A DNA stretch of 64,000 nucleotides from an uncultured Microbacterium sp. Lineage in GTDB: Bacteria; Actinomycetota; Actinomycetes; Actinomycetales; Microbacteriaceae. Positions within the stretch are counted from its first letter, which is position 1. The number at the start of each line of letters is the position of its first letter. The stretch lies in NCBI RefSeq assembly GCF_947488465.1, contig NZ_CANKZA010000001.1, positions 682,001-746,000 of the forward strand, written 5' to 3'. The notes beneath the pieces are model-generated. The model was given only the letters and a program-made list of their open reading frames with translations, made no database searches and had not been told where the DNA came from. Shown in pieces: positions 1 through 9,130 of the stretch. The position numbers and the translations under genes are program-made.

Positions 1-163
1 GGCCGGCCGGCGTCACGACGCGCCGGGCCATCCTGAGTGAGACGAACGAGATCATCGCGAGCACGCCGACAAGAGCCGACGCGAGTGTGACCGTGAGGGT
101 ACGCAGAAGCGCGAACTCCCGGAGTGGTGCGCTCCCGGGAACGGCGCGCCTGGATGCCATCAT
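1..163 (-). CDS. N-terminus of a membrane protein, truncated by window edge
   Basis: Only the first 54 codons are present. They start with two consecutive ATG codons (163 and 160) and give a short basic N-terminus followed by a hydrophobic stretch (roughly residues 20-42, ending FVSLRMARR). This is one membrane-spanning segment with positive residues on the far side. A -10-like TAGGCT reads toward it at 174-179, so the transcript would start within a few bases of the ATG. The family cannot be told from this fragment; a sensor kinase or other single-anchor membrane protein is possible. Confidence 0.6.
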   Translation of the reverse strand, partial: MMASRRAVPGSAPLREFALLRTLTVTLASALVGVLAMISFVSLRMARRVVTPAG

Positions 164-173
164 CGCCCCACCA

Positions 174-182
174 GCCTAGTCT
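174..182. promoter_or_regulatory. Overlapping divergent -10 elements
   Basis: The string AGCCTAGTCT contains TAGTCT (177-182) on the plus strand, six bases before the GTG of the DUF3000 gene. It also contains TAGGCT on the minus strand (174-179), nine bases before the ATG at 163. Both match the TANNNT pattern seen at several other starts in this window. The two hexamers share three base pairs, so one melted region could serve both directions. Confidence 0.5.
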
Positions 183-188
183 GTCGAC

Positions 189-797
189 GTGGATGAATCC
201 CGTCCGTCGGCCGGTTTCACGGCCTTCCCCGCAGTAGCCGACGCTCTGCGTGCCATGACGTTTCGGTCGGACTTCACCGTGCGCGAGATGCCCGCTCCGG
301 CGTCACTGGCACCCGACGCCATCGCTCTGGCCGGTGACGTCCGCCAGGGCGCCCACGCAGTCGATTCCGAGTACGGGACCGGACGGTTCATTCTGCTGCA
401 CGACGTCGACGAGCCGGATGCGTGGGGTGGGCCGTGGCGGGTCGTCTGTTTTGCCCAGGCGCCGCTCGAACCGGAGATCGGCACCGACCCGCTGTTGGTC
501 GATGTCGCGTGGTCGTGGCTCGTCGACGCGCTTCGCGCCCGCGGCGCGGAATTCGATGCGGCATCCGGAACCGCCACCAAGACGCTCTCGAAGGGGTTCG
601 GCACGCTCGCGGCGGAGGGTGACGGCGCGCAGATCGAACTCCGCGCATCGTGGTCACCCGCGGGCGACCTGACGGCGCACGTGGATGCGTGGGCCGAACT
701 CGTCTGCATGCTGGCCGGACTCCCCCCGGGGTCCGAGGACATCGCTCTCTTCGCCGCGCGGAAGCCCGCCGGCACGCACAGGAACACACGTGGCTGA
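189..797 (+). CDS. DUF3000 domain-containing protein
   Basis: This 202-residue protein matches the actinobacterial DUF3000 family along its length. Recognisable stretches are VREMPAPASLAPDAIALAGDV near residue 35, GRFILLHDVDEPDAW, and LEPEIGTDPLLVDVAWSWL in the middle. The family function is not known. The start is GTG 189, with TAGTCT at 177-182 only six bases upstream and no Shine-Dalgarno, so the mRNA is probably leaderless. Its last eight bases overlap the RNase D gene, a conserved actinobacterial neighbour, so the two are very likely co-transcribed. Identity of the family is secure; a biochemical role cannot be given. Confidence 0.9.
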   Translation: MDESRPSAGFTAFPAVADALRAMTFRSDFTVREMPAPASLAPDAIALAGDVRQGAHAVDSEYGTGRFILLHDVDEPDAWGGPWRVVCFAQAPLEPEIGTDPLLVDVAWSWLVDALRARGAEFDAASGTATKTLSKGFGTLAAEGDGAQIELRASWSPAGDLTAHVDAWAELVCMLAGLPPGSEDIALFAARKPAGTHRNTRG

Positions 798-1986
798 ATA
801 CACCGTCATCTCCGATCAGGCGGGGCTGGGCGACGCCGCCGCGCTGCTCTCCGCCGGGACAGGTCCCGCGGCGGTCGACGTCGAACGCGCGTCGGGCTTC
901 CGCTACTCGCAGCGCGCCTACCTCATCCAGGTCTTCCGTCGGGGCGCGGGGGTCTTCCTCTTCGACCCGCCCGCGATCGGCGACATGTCCCCGCTGCAGG
1001 AGGCGATCGGCGGCGTGGAGTGGATTCTGCACGCCGCAAGCCAGGACCTCCCTTCGCTGCGGGAAGCGCATCTCGATCCCCCGTCGATCTTCGACACCGA
1101 ACTGGCGGCCCGTCTGCTGGGTCATGACCGCGTCGGCCTCGGGGCCGTCGTCGAAGACACGCTCGGCATCACCCTCGCCAAGGCGCACTCCGCGGCTGAT
1201 TGGTCCACACGTCCGCTTCCCCAGTCGTGGCTCGAATATGCCGCGCTCGATGTCCTCCACCTCGTCGACGTCTACGACGTACTGCTGGAGGAGCTGCATG
1301 AGCAAGACAAACTCGAGATCGCCGATCAGGAGTTCGAGACCGTCCGCACGCGCCCGCTCAAGCCGCCACGGGAAGACCCGTGGCGGCGCCTCAGCGGATT
1401 GCACACCGTGCGCGGCCGCCGCGCGCTCGCCGTGGCGCGGGCCCTGTGGACCGCGCGCGAGGAGTTCGCGCGCGAAGAGGATGTGTCTCCTGGACGGCTC
1501 GTCCCCGACCGGGCACTCGTTGCGGCAATAGCGGCAGATCCGGCATCCAAGGGAGACCTTGCGCGCCTGAAGGAGTTCAACGGCCGCGCCAGCCGCACCC
1601 AGCTCGACCGGTGGTGGGCGGCGATCGAGGCGGGCCGTGCCGACCCGGTTCTGCCCCCCGAACGCGTTCCCGGCGACGGGATGCCGCCACCCCGTGCCTG
1701 GATCGATCGCAATCCCGCGGCGGACGCGCGCCTGAAAGCCGCGCGCCCGCGCGTCGAGGCGATCGCGGAAGAACTCCACATGCCGACGGAGAACCTCCTC
1801 ACCCCCGACACACTTCGTCGCATCGCGTGGACCCCGCCCGAGACGGTGGATGCGGCATCCATCGCCGACGCCCTGGCCGCGCACGGCGCCCGTCCCTGGC
1901 AGATCACCCACACGGCGGCCGAGATCGCTGCGGCGTTTGTCGAATCCGTGCAGGCCCCCGCGGAGGACACCGCACCCATGTCGTAG
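790..1986 (+). CDS. rnd: Ribonuclease D (DEDD 3'-5' exonuclease with HRDC domain)
   Basis: This 398-residue protein fits the RNase D family, exonucleases that trim stable RNA 3' ends. Exo I appears as VDVE with acidic residues D30 and E32. Exo II is the HAASQDLPSL segment around residues 80-92, and Exo III is the YAALDVLHL helix around residue 150. An HRDC-type helical nucleic-acid-binding domain follows near residues 200-280. The start is GTG 790, which overlaps the end of DUF3000 by eight bases. An open frame continues upstream, but homology begins here. The DUF3000-rnd-fadA-fadB order is typical of actinobacteria. Confidence 0.9.
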   Translation: MAEYTVISDQAGLGDAAALLSAGTGPAAVDVERASGFRYSQRAYLIQVFRRGAGVFLFDPPAIGDMSPLQEAIGGVEWILHAASQDLPSLREAHLDPPSIFDTELAARLLGHDRVGLGAVVEDTLGITLAKAHSAADWSTRPLPQSWLEYAALDVLHLVDVYDVLLEELHEQDKLEIADQEFETVRTRPLKPPREDPWRRLSGLHTVRGRRALAVARALWTAREEFAREEDVSPGRLVPDRALVAAIAADPASKGDLARLKEFNGRASRTQLDRWWAAIEAGRADPVLPPERVPGDGMPPPRAWIDRNPAADARLKAARPRVEAIAEELHMPTENLLTPDTLRRIAWTPPETVDAASIADALAAHGARPWQITHTAAEIAAAFVESVQAPAEDTAPMS

Positions 1987-2024
1987 AGACTCCCCAACCG
2001 ACTCCGCGGGACTCAGTCCCACGG

Positions 2025-2030
2025 TAGGCT
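2025..2030 (+). promoter_or_regulatory. Candidate -10 element for fadA-fadB
   Basis: TAGGCT lies 28 bases before the fadA GTG. It predicts a leader of about 22 bases that includes the GGAGG at 2050-2054. No good -35 is visible. The gap after rnd also suggests a separate promoter. Confidence 0.45.
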
Positions 2031-2058
2031 GGACTCAATCCCAAACTTTGGAGGCAGT

Positions 2059-3261
2059 GTGGCCGAGATGTCGGACGTCTGGTTCGTCGATGGAGTGCGT
2101 ACCCCCTTCGGGCGCGCCGGCGAAAAGGGCATGTACTGGAACACCCGTGCCGATGACCTCGCCGTGAAGGCGACCATCGGTCTCATGGAACGCAACGGCG
2201 GTCTTCCCGCCGACCGCGTCGACGACGTCGCGATCGCCGCGACCAGCCAGACCGGCGAACAGGGCCTGACCCTGGGCCGATCCGTGGCGATCCTTGCGGG
2301 CCTCCCCCAGACGGTGCCCGGCTTCGCGATCGACCGCATGTGCGCGGGCGCGATGACGAGTGTCGCCATGATGGGCGGCGCAATCGGCTCCGGTATGTAC
2401 GACGTCGCCCTCGCCGGCGGCGTCGAGCACATGGGTCACTACCCCATTGGCGGCAATGCCGACCCCAACCCTCGCTTCGTCGCGGAGAAGATGGTCGACC
2501 CGGGCGCCCTCAACATGGGTGTGACCGCCGAGCGCATCTTCGACCGCTTTCCGCAGTTGACGAAGGAGCGCAGCGACCGATTCGGCATGCTGAGCCAGCA
2601 CAAGGCGCAGGCCGCCTACGACGCAGGCAAGTTCCAACCTGACCTCGTCTCGGTGGCCATCAAGGGCGCTGACGGCGCCTGGGGCCTGGCGACCGAAGAC
2701 GAAGGGCGTCGCCCGCAGACCACGATGGACGACCTCGCGGCGTTGAAGACCCCGTTCCGTCCGCACGGCCGGGTCACGGCCGGTACCTCATCCCCCCTCA
2801 CCGATGGCGCGACGATGTCGCTGCTGGCCGGCGGCGGCGCGGTGAAGGAACTGGGCCTGAAGCCCAAGATGCGAATGGTCTCGTTCGCGTTCGCCGGGGT
2901 CCAGCCCGAAATCATGGGCATCGGGCCGATCCCGTCGACCGAGAAGGCGTTGCGGAAGGCCGGCCTGTCGATTTCCGACATCGGCCTATTCGAGCTCAAC
3001 GAGGCGTTCGCGGTGCAGGTCATCTCGCTGCTCGATCATTTCGGCATCGCCGATGACGACCCCCGCGTCAACCAGTGGGGCGGTGCCATCGCGCTCGGCC
3101 ATCCGCTCGCCGCCAGTGGTGTGCGCCTCATGATCCAGCTCGCAGCGCAGTTCGCCGAACGGCCCGATGTCCGGTACGGCCTCACGGCGATGTGCGTCGG
3201 CCTGGGCCAGGGTGGCTCGGTCATCTGGGAGAACCCGCACTACAACGGAAAGAAGCGGTGA
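2059..3261 (+). CDS. fadA: Acetyl-CoA acyltransferase / thiolase (FadA)
   Basis: This 400-residue thiolase catalyses the last step of beta-oxidation, cleaving 3-ketoacyl-CoA with CoA to acetyl-CoA and a shortened acyl-CoA. The nucleophilic cysteine is C95 in DRMCAGAMTS. The NEAFAVQ motif is near residue 313, the catalytic histidine is H348 in ALGHPLAASG, and the second active cysteine is C379 in MCVGLGQGGS. GGAGG at 2050-2054 precedes GTG 2059 by four bases. ATG 2068 in the same frame, 13 bases from the GGAGG, is an alternative start. The stop overlaps the fadB start, so the two subunits of the trifunctional complex are translationally coupled. Confidence 0.93.
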   Translation: MAEMSDVWFVDGVRTPFGRAGEKGMYWNTRADDLAVKATIGLMERNGGLPADRVDDVAIAATSQTGEQGLTLGRSVAILAGLPQTVPGFAIDRMCAGAMTSVAMMGGAIGSGMYDVALAGGVEHMGHYPIGGNADPNPRFVAEKMVDPGALNMGVTAERIFDRFPQLTKERSDRFGMLSQHKAQAAYDAGKFQPDLVSVAIKGADGAWGLATEDEGRRPQTTMDDLAALKTPFRPHGRVTAGTSSPLTDGATMSLLAGGGAVKELGLKPKMRMVSFAFAGVQPEIMGIGPIPSTEKALRKAGLSISDIGLFELNEAFAVQVISLLDHFGIADDDPRVNQWGGAIALGHPLAASGVRLMIQLAAQFAERPDVRYGLTAMCVGLGQGGSVIWENPHYNGKKR

Positions 3262-5405
3262 CCGCGATGACGAACTACGACGACATCGACTTCGCGCCCA
3301 TTCAGGCACTCACCGAGGGAGAGGTGATCACGCACTCGCTCGTGCGCGACATCACCCTGCCCAGCGGCAAGGTTCTCGCGCTCATCACCCTCGACAACGG
3401 CCGGGACCACACCCGTCCGAACACCCTGGGCCCGGCGACCCTCACCGAGCTCGGTGAGACGCTCGCGACGCTGCGGGCGCGCGCCGCCGCCGGCGAGATC
3501 CACGCCGTCGCGATCACCGGCAAGCAGTACATCATGGCCGCCGGCGCCGACCTCTCCGACATCACCAAGGTCGGGTCCCGGGACAACGCCAAGCTCATCG
3601 CCCAACTCGGACACAAGGTCCTCGGCACACTCGGCGAGCTCGGCGTGCCCTCCTTCGCGTTCGTCAACGGGCTCGCCCTCGGCGGCGGGCTCGAAATCGC
3701 GCTGAACTCGACCTATCGCACCGTGGATGCGTCCGCAGCGGCGATCGCGCTCCCCGAGGTCTTCCTCGGCATCATCCCCGGCTGGGGCGGCGCGTACCTG
3801 CTGCCGAACCTCATCGGCATCGAGAATGCCCTCGAGGTCGTCATCTCCAACCCGCTCAAGCAGAACCGGATGCTGAAGCCCCAGCAGGCGTTCGACTACG
3901 GCATCTTCGACGCCATCTTCCCCACCGCGACCTACCTGGAAAGCTCCCTCGCGTGGGCTGATCGCGTCCTCACCGGAGCGGTCAAGGTCGACCGGAAGAA
4001 CGAGCCCGGCAAGATCGAACGCGCCGTCAAGTGGCCCGTCGCGATCAAGATGGCGCGCGGCATGCTCGAATCCAAGATCGGAACTGTCCCCCGCTCGCCT
4101 TATGTCGCCCTCGACCTGCTCGAGAAGGCAAAGAGCGGCACCAAAGCGGAAGGCTTCGCCCGCGAAGACGACGCGCTTGCGGATCTCGTCACGGGTGACC
4201 AGTTCGCGGCATCCATGTACGCGTTCGACCTCGTGCAGAGGCGCGCGAAGCGACCCGTCGGCGCACCGGACAAGGCCCTGGCCAAGAAGGTCACCAAGGT
4301 CGGCATCATCGGCGCCGGCCTGATGGCGAGCCAGTTCGCACTGCTGTTCGTGCGGAAGCTTCAGGTGCCCGTCCTGATCACCGACCTCGACCAGGCACGC
4401 GTCGACAAGGGTGTCGCCTACATCCACGACGAGATCGGGAAGCTCGAGGCCAAGGGCCGGCTCGACGGCGACGCCGCGAACCGCCTGCGCGCGCTCGTGA
4501 CCGGAACGACCGACAAGAGCCTGTTCGCCGACTGCGATTTCGTCATCGAAGCCGTCTTCGAAGAGGTCGGCGTGAAGCAGGCCGTGTTCGGCGAGATCGA
4601 GAAGATCGTCGCCGAGGACGCCGTGCTCGCCACCAACACCTCGTCGCTGTCGGTCGAGGAGATCGGGGCCAAGCTCGCGCACCCCGAGCGCCTTGTCGGC
4701 TTCCACTTCTTCAACCCGGTGGCGGTCATGCCCTTGATCGAGATCGTGAAGACACCGCAGACGACGGATGCGGCACTCTCGACGGCGTTCGTCGTTGCTC
4801 GCGGGCTCGGCAAGAACGCCGTGCTCACCGCCGATGCGCCCGGCTTCGTCGTCAACCGTCTGCTGGCCAAGGTCATGGGCGAGGCCGCGCGTGCCGTGTA
4901 CGAGGGCACCCCGGTCGCCGAGGTCGAGAAGGCCTTCGGCCCGCTCGGCCTGCCGATGGGACCGTTCCAGTTGATCGACCTCGTGGGCTGGAAGGTCGCC
5001 GCGCACGTGCAGGACACCATGGTGCGCGCGTTCCCGGATCGTTTCTACGCGAACGAGAATTTCCACGTGTTGGCCGAACTTCCCGAGGTCGTCGAAAAGG
5101 ACAAGGGTGGGCGCGTCACCGGCTTCACCAAAGCCGCGCAGAAGGCTCTCGCCGGCGTCGGATCATCACCGGCGTCCGCCGAGACGATTCTGCGTCGCGT
5201 GCAGGACGGTCTCGCGCACGAGATCAAGCTCATGCTCGACGAGGGGGTCGTCCCCGAGGTCGAAGACATCGACCTGTGCCTGATCCTCGGCGCCGGCTGG
5301 CCGTTCATCGACGGTGGGGCGTCGCCCTACCTCGACCGCGAGGGAGCGTCCGAACGCACCTTCGGCGCAACGTTCCACACCCCGCCGATCCGCGGCATCC
5401 ACTAA
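3258..5405 (+). CDS. fadB: 3-hydroxyacyl-CoA dehydrogenase / enoyl-CoA hydratase (FadB-type multifunctional protein)
   Basis: This 715-residue fusion matches the mycobacterial FadB layout. The N-terminal crotonase domain has MAAGADLSDI, a GLALGGGLEIAL oxyanion segment and GIIPGWGGAYLLPNL. A Rossmann 3-hydroxyacyl-CoA dehydrogenase domain begins with VGIIGAGLMASQ at residue 348 and carries HFFNPVAVMPLIEIV. C-terminal HAD domains follow. It hydrates enoyl-CoA and oxidises 3-hydroxyacyl-CoA, passing product to FadA encoded just upstream. The start GTG 3258 overlaps the fadA stop by four bases; ATG 3267 is a possible alternative. Reading frame upstream of 3258 is fadA shadow. Confidence 0.93.
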   Translation: MTAMTNYDDIDFAPIQALTEGEVITHSLVRDITLPSGKVLALITLDNGRDHTRPNTLGPATLTELGETLATLRARAAAGEIHAVAITGKQYIMAAGADLSDITKVGSRDNAKLIAQLGHKVLGTLGELGVPSFAFVNGLALGGGLEIALNSTYRTVDASAAAIALPEVFLGIIPGWGGAYLLPNLIGIENALEVVISNPLKQNRMLKPQQAFDYGIFDAIFPTATYLESSLAWADRVLTGAVKVDRKNEPGKIERAVKWPVAIKMARGMLESKIGTVPRSPYVALDLLEKAKSGTKAEGFAREDDALADLVTGDQFAASMYAFDLVQRRAKRPVGAPDKALAKKVTKVGIIGAGLMASQFALLFVRKLQVPVLITDLDQARVDKGVAYIHDEIGKLEAKGRLDGDAANRLRALVTGTTDKSLFADCDFVIEAVFEEVGVKQAVFGEIEKIVAEDAVLATNTSSLSVEEIGAKLAHPERLVGFHFFNPVAVMPLIEIVKTPQTTDAALSTAFVVARGLGKNAVLTADAPGFVVNRLLAKVMGEAARAVYEGTPVAEVEKAFGPLGLPMGPFQLIDLVGWKVAAHVQDTMVRAFPDRFYANENFHVLAELPEVVEKDKGGRVTGFTKAAQKALAGVGSSPASAETILRRVQDGLAHEIKLMLDEGVVPEVEDIDLCLILGAGWPFIDGGASPYLDREGASERTFGATFHTPPIRGIH

Positions 5406-5440
5406 CCCGAAGAACGGTTCGCAGAAACGGATCGGGACAC

Positions 5441-5478
5441 CAGAATCGGATGCCGCGGCTCGCCGGCATCCGATTCTG
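5441..5478. terminator. 15-bp perfect hairpin after fadB
   Basis: A perfect 15-bp inverted repeat (5441-5455 with 5464-5478) surrounds an 8-base loop, 35 bases past the fadB stop. No T-run follows. It is either a GC-rich terminator typical of actinobacteria or an mRNA-end stabiliser. The stem contains GGATGCCG/CGGCATCC, a word frequent in this chromosome. Confidence 0.6.
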
Positions 5479-5595
5479 CGTACGGGAGACGAATCCGCTC
5501 CCCGTGGGCGAACACTCGATGACGACTCGGGGAAGGATCGGTGCGCCGGGCCGGATGTGTACGGATGAGGGCGGCGCGCGCGGCATCCTGGCTCT

Positions 5596-6306
5596 GTGAT
5601 CGAAACCATCACCTCTGTGTTCGGTACCGGCAGCATGAACTCGCTGATCAAGACCGGTGGGGCGGTGCTGACGGTGCTACTCGTCGTGCCGGCCCTGTTC
5701 AAGCTGCTGATCGTGACGATCGACGAGGGCGAAGCCGCCATCCGCACGCGCAACGGACGCCCGATCGTTCGCAAACGCGCCCGTGCGGGTCATGCCGCCG
5801 GTGAAGTGGTGGTGCTGCGCCCGGGGTCCCACGCGGTCTTTCCCATCCTCGCGTGGTACCGCCGAGTCGACACGCGCGTGCGCTCCACCGATCTGCCCGC
5901 TCGCCAGCTCACCGGCAGCGCCGGGCAACAACACCTGGTCCACGCCTCCTTCGATTGGCGTCCGTTCGTCACCGGTACCGATCTGCGCGTGTTCGAACTC
6001 GAGGTCGTCCATGTGACCGAACGCACGGGAAACATCGTCGGCGCCGCCCTGCGCGATCTCGTCCGCAGTGATGGGCGCCTTGAATTGCCGATGAACGCCG
6101 AGCTATCCGCGTCGCTCGTGGAGGCATGCGCGACGAAGGTGCGCGCGGCCTGCGGTATCGAGCTGTTGTCCGTTGTGATCACGGGCGACGCCCTGACCGA
6201 CGGCTACCTCCTCTCGACCGCCCTGTCGGCCGCACCCGCCGCTGACGATCTCAGCGCCGCACGCGCCGCCGCCGTCCTGTCGGCGCACCTCACGCGCACC
6301 GCGTGA
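5596..6306 (+). CDS. SPFH/band-7-like membrane protein
   Basis: This 236-residue protein has one N-terminal membrane segment (TGGAVLTVLLVVPALFKLLI, about residues 20-38). A band-7-like domain follows, with GEAAIRTRNGRPIV and PGSHAVFPILAWYRRVDTR. The latter resembles the first strands of stomatin/prohibitin-type domains. The body then reads as an SPFH core with an Ala-rich helical end. It would sit in the cytoplasmic membrane. The GTG start lacks a clear ribosome site; a CATCCT six bases upstream may be a weak leaderless -10. The SPFH assignment rests on visible similarity only, and partners are unknown. Confidence 0.65.
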   Translation: MIETITSVFGTGSMNSLIKTGGAVLTVLLVVPALFKLLIVTIDEGEAAIRTRNGRPIVRKRARAGHAAGEVVVLRPGSHAVFPILAWYRRVDTRVRSTDLPARQLTGSAGQQHLVHASFDWRPFVTGTDLRVFELEVVHVTERTGNIVGAALRDLVRSDGRLELPMNAELSASLVEACATKVRAACGIELLSVVITGDALTDGYLLSTALSAAPAADDLSAARAAAVLSAHLTRTA

Positions 6307-6314
6307 CCCCGCGC

Positions 6315-6320
6315 TAGCGT
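6315..6320 (+). promoter_or_regulatory. Leaderless -10 element TAGCGT
   Basis: TAGCGT ends exactly six bases before the ATG at 6327, with no Shine-Dalgarno between. This is the same geometry as at 189, 11194, 16006, 22461, 31091, 31209, 37285 and 38415. Confidence 0.5.
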
Positions 6321-6326
6321 GGACGC

Positions 6327-6647
6327 ATGATTTCGCCCGCGCCCGCCGCGCCACGGATGGGCGTGCACCTCGCTGCCTTCACCGCGTTCGGCGCCGTCGT
6401 GGGAGCCGCGACGACCGCCGCGGTCCAGGTCCTCTTGAGCGGCATGAATCCGTTCGACGGCCCCCTACTACTGGCCACACTCGTCAACGCCGTGGCATCC
6501 GCCGCTGCCGTCGCCCTGGGGTCGCGCAGCACCGCGCGACGTGCTCTCGGGCTCGGACCCGCGCGCACACACGATCCCGACGCGGTCGCCGAAGACGCGA
6601 ACGTGCGCTCGGCGAGCCGACACGCGAGCGATCACCCCGCGGACTGA
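6327..6647 (+). CDS. Small two-helix membrane protein, unknown function
   Basis: This is a 106-residue product. Two hydrophobic segments (about residues 13-38 and 48-63) are joined by a short GMNPFDG loop, and a charged, Asp/Arg-rich tail follows. No family was recognised. The leaderless -10 at 6315-6320 and the membrane-like composition support a real gene. The last 16 bases overlap the 3' end of pepN on the opposite strand, so the two genes converge with no intergenic gap. Confidence 0.55.
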   Translation: MISPAPAAPRMGVHLAAFTAFGAVVGAATTAAVQVLLSGMNPFDGPLLLATLVNAVASAAAVALGSRSTARRALGLGPARTHDPDAVAEDANVRSASRHASDHPAD

Positions 6648-9130
6648 GCCGACCGCACGCGGAGCGCGCGGACGAGCCCGTCGCGCTGCTCGATGACCAA
6701 GCGGCGCAGCGACGCGGGCGCGTCGGCGTTCGCCGCGAGCCAGGCGTCCACATCCACAAGCGAATCGGATGCCGGGAACAAGCCGACGACGAGCCTCCGC
6801 GCGATCTCGATACTCCGCTCCGACCACACCGGACGGATCCGCGCGAAATAGTCAGGGTCATGAGCGGCGATGAGATCGCGACGACCGCCCGCACGCACAC
6901 CGGCGATCGTCGCATCGAGGTGATCGTTCGAGAGCGACTCATCGGTCCATGCTGCCTGCCACGCAGCGGCGCGGATGCCGGCATCCGGCCGCGCCGCGAG
7001 CACGGTGCGGTGGCGAGAGTGCCCACTGGCCGACGGATCACGGGCGAGCTCGGCGTCGGCTTCGACGGGACCGGCATGTCCTGTTGCGGCCAGGGCGATG
7101 AGCCAACTCCACCGCAGGTCGGGGTCCAGGGCCAGGCCGGCAGGCCCCGCGGTCTCGCCCCGCATGATGGCACCGATGTCCGCGGCACGCTCGCCCGTCA
7201 TGCTCGCCGCTGCGCCGACGCCGCGCGCCCACGCGAGTTGCGCATCGCTTCCTGGCGCGGCCGCGTGGAGAGCACTCCAGGCGACCTCGAGCCAGCCGCG
7301 GGCGAGACCCGCGCGATCGTCCTCCCGCGCGTAGCGCGAGATCGCGAAGCCGGTGTGCACGATCGCGTCTGCGAGGAGGGCGACATTCGGCTCCGACCGC
7401 GCGTGCCGGCTCACGATCTCGACGTAGCGGCGCACCGGAAGCTCGCCATCACGAACCGCGTTCCACAGCGCCGCCCAGATGACGGCGCGGGTGACGGCGT
7501 CATCAATCGACGACAGACCGCGGGCCACGGCATCCGTCGACCGCTCGTCGAGTCGCACCTTCGCGTAGGTGCGGTCATCGTCGTTCGGGACGATCAGATC
7601 CGCGTCCGGCAGCACCGGCGCCGACAGCGGCGTGCGGGGCGCATCGATGTCGAGCTCGACCCGCGCGCGGCGGAGGAGACGGTCGCCCTCGAAGGCGTAG
7701 AGACCGACCGTCAGCCGGTGCGGACGCGGAGCGGTCTGCACGAGTGTCCGTGTGTCGCCGCGTTCGACACGGATCTCCGACATCCCTGTCGTCTGCAACC
7801 ACGCGTCGCTCCACGCGGTCAAGTCGCGGCCGGATGACGCCTCCAGCGCGGTGAGAAGGTCGGCGAGGGTCGTATTGCCGAACGCGTGATCGGCGAAGTA
7901 CCGCTGGGCGCCCCGGAAGAACGCCTCTTCGCCGACGAACGCGACCAGCTGTTTCAGCACCGACGCTCCCTTCGCGTACGTGATGCCGTCGAAGTTCAGC
8001 TTCGCCGCTTCGAGGTCGGTGATGTCCGCGACGATCGGATGCGTCGTCGGCAGCTGATCCTGCTCATACGCCCAGCCTTTGCGCCGGCTCGCGAAGCTGA
8101 CCCAGGCATCCGGAAACGCTCCGGTCGCGACATTCGCGTGCGCACCCATGAAGTCGGCGAACGACTCCTTGAGCCAGAGGTCGTCCCACCAGCGCATCGT
8201 GACGAGATCGCCGAACCACATGTGCGCCATCTCGTGCAAAATCGTGTTCGCGCGGGCCTCGCGTTGCGCGGCGGTTGCCTTACCGCGGAAGACGTAGCTC
8301 TCGGTGAAGGTCACGAGACCCGGATTCTCCATGGCGCCGAGGTTGTACTCGGGGACGAAGATCTGGTCATACTTCCCCCACGGATACGCGTAGGCGAACG
8401 CGGTGCCGTAGTAGTCCAAGCCCCGTCGCGTGACGTCGAGGATCTCCTGGGCATCGAGGTGTGGTGCGAGCGATGCACGGCAGAGCACGCCGAGCGCGAC
8501 CGAGTGTCCGGCGCCCTCCCACGCCCCGTCGACGCGGTGATACGGTCCCGCGGCGACAGCGGTGATGTAGCTCGACAGCGGCAGCGTCTCGGCGAAGGCG
8601 ACGCGCACTCCCCCGTCGACCGGGGTGCGCGCCGATTCCGGCCCGTTCGAGAGCACCTCCCACCCTTCCGGCGCGGTGACGGTGAAGCGCCACCGTGCCT
8701 TCAGGTCCGGCTGCTCCATGCACGGGTATACGCGGCGACAGTCCGCGGGCTCGTACTGCGTGTAGAGGTAGACCTCATCGTCGACGGGGTCGCGGAACCT
8801 GTGCAGGCCCTCTCCCGAGGAGCTGTAGCGGCCGCGGCCGCGGACGATCACCGTGTTGTGTGCCGCAAGCCCGGAGATCCGGACCCGGGCCCCGTCCCAG
8901 TCGACCGCCTGCGGCACCCCATTGATCACGACGTCATCGACTGACGCGCCGATGAAGTCGATCCAGGTCTCGGCGACGGTCGCCGCGAAGACGAGGGTGG
9001 ATGCTGCAGGGAAGGTCGCGGCATCCGTCTTCGGCGCATCGCGCAGATCGAGGTCGACGTCGACGGTCTCGAGGTGGATGCCGGCGGCACGCGCCGCGGT
9101 CTCCTCGCGGGTCAGATTGGCGGAGCTCAT
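6632..9130 (-). CDS. pepN: Aminopeptidase N (M1 family zinc metallopeptidase)
   Basis: This 832-residue M1 aminopeptidase removes N-terminal residues from peptides in the cytosol. The exopeptidase motif GAMEN is at residues 265-269. The zinc motif HEMAH begins at H299, with H303 as second ligand and the downstream glutamate in LKESFADFMGAH. An ERAP1-like C-terminal helical domain completes the protein. Length fits the actinobacterial PepN group. The start ATG 9130 gives MSSANLTREETAARA, the usual N-terminus of this group. It lies downstream of dxs on the same strand but 117 bases apart, and its end overlaps the small membrane protein gene. Confidence 0.93.
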   Translation of the reverse strand: MSSANLTREETAARAAGIHLETVDVDLDLRDAPKTDAATFPAASTLVFAATVAETWIDFIGASVDDVVINGVPQAVDWDGARVRISGLAAHNTVIVRGRGRYSSSGEGLHRFRDPVDDEVYLYTQYEPADCRRVYPCMEQPDLKARWRFTVTAPEGWEVLSNGPESARTPVDGGVRVAFAETLPLSSYITAVAAGPYHRVDGAWEGAGHSVALGVLCRASLAPHLDAQEILDVTRRGLDYYGTAFAYAYPWGKYDQIFVPEYNLGAMENPGLVTFTESYVFRGKATAAQREARANTILHEMAHMWFGDLVTMRWWDDLWLKESFADFMGAHANVATGAFPDAWVSFASRRKGWAYEQDQLPTTHPIVADITDLEAAKLNFDGITYAKGASVLKQLVAFVGEEAFFRGAQRYFADHAFGNTTLADLLTALEASSGRDLTAWSDAWLQTTGMSEIRVERGDTRTLVQTAPRPHRLTVGLYAFEGDRLLRRARVELDIDAPRTPLSAPVLPDADLIVPNDDDRTYAKVRLDERSTDAVARGLSSIDDAVTRAVIWAALWNAVRDGELPVRRYVEIVSRHARSEPNVALLADAIVHTGFAISRYAREDDRAGLARGWLEVAWSALHAAAPGSDAQLAWARGVGAAASMTGERAADIGAIMRGETAGPAGLALDPDLRWSWLIALAATGHAGPVEADAELARDPSASGHSRHRTVLAARPDAGIRAAAWQAAWTDESLSNDHLDATIAGVRAGGRRDLIAAHDPDYFARIRPVWSERSIEIARRLVVGLFPASDSLVDVDAWLAANADAPASLRRLVIEQRDGLVRALRVRSAQSAG

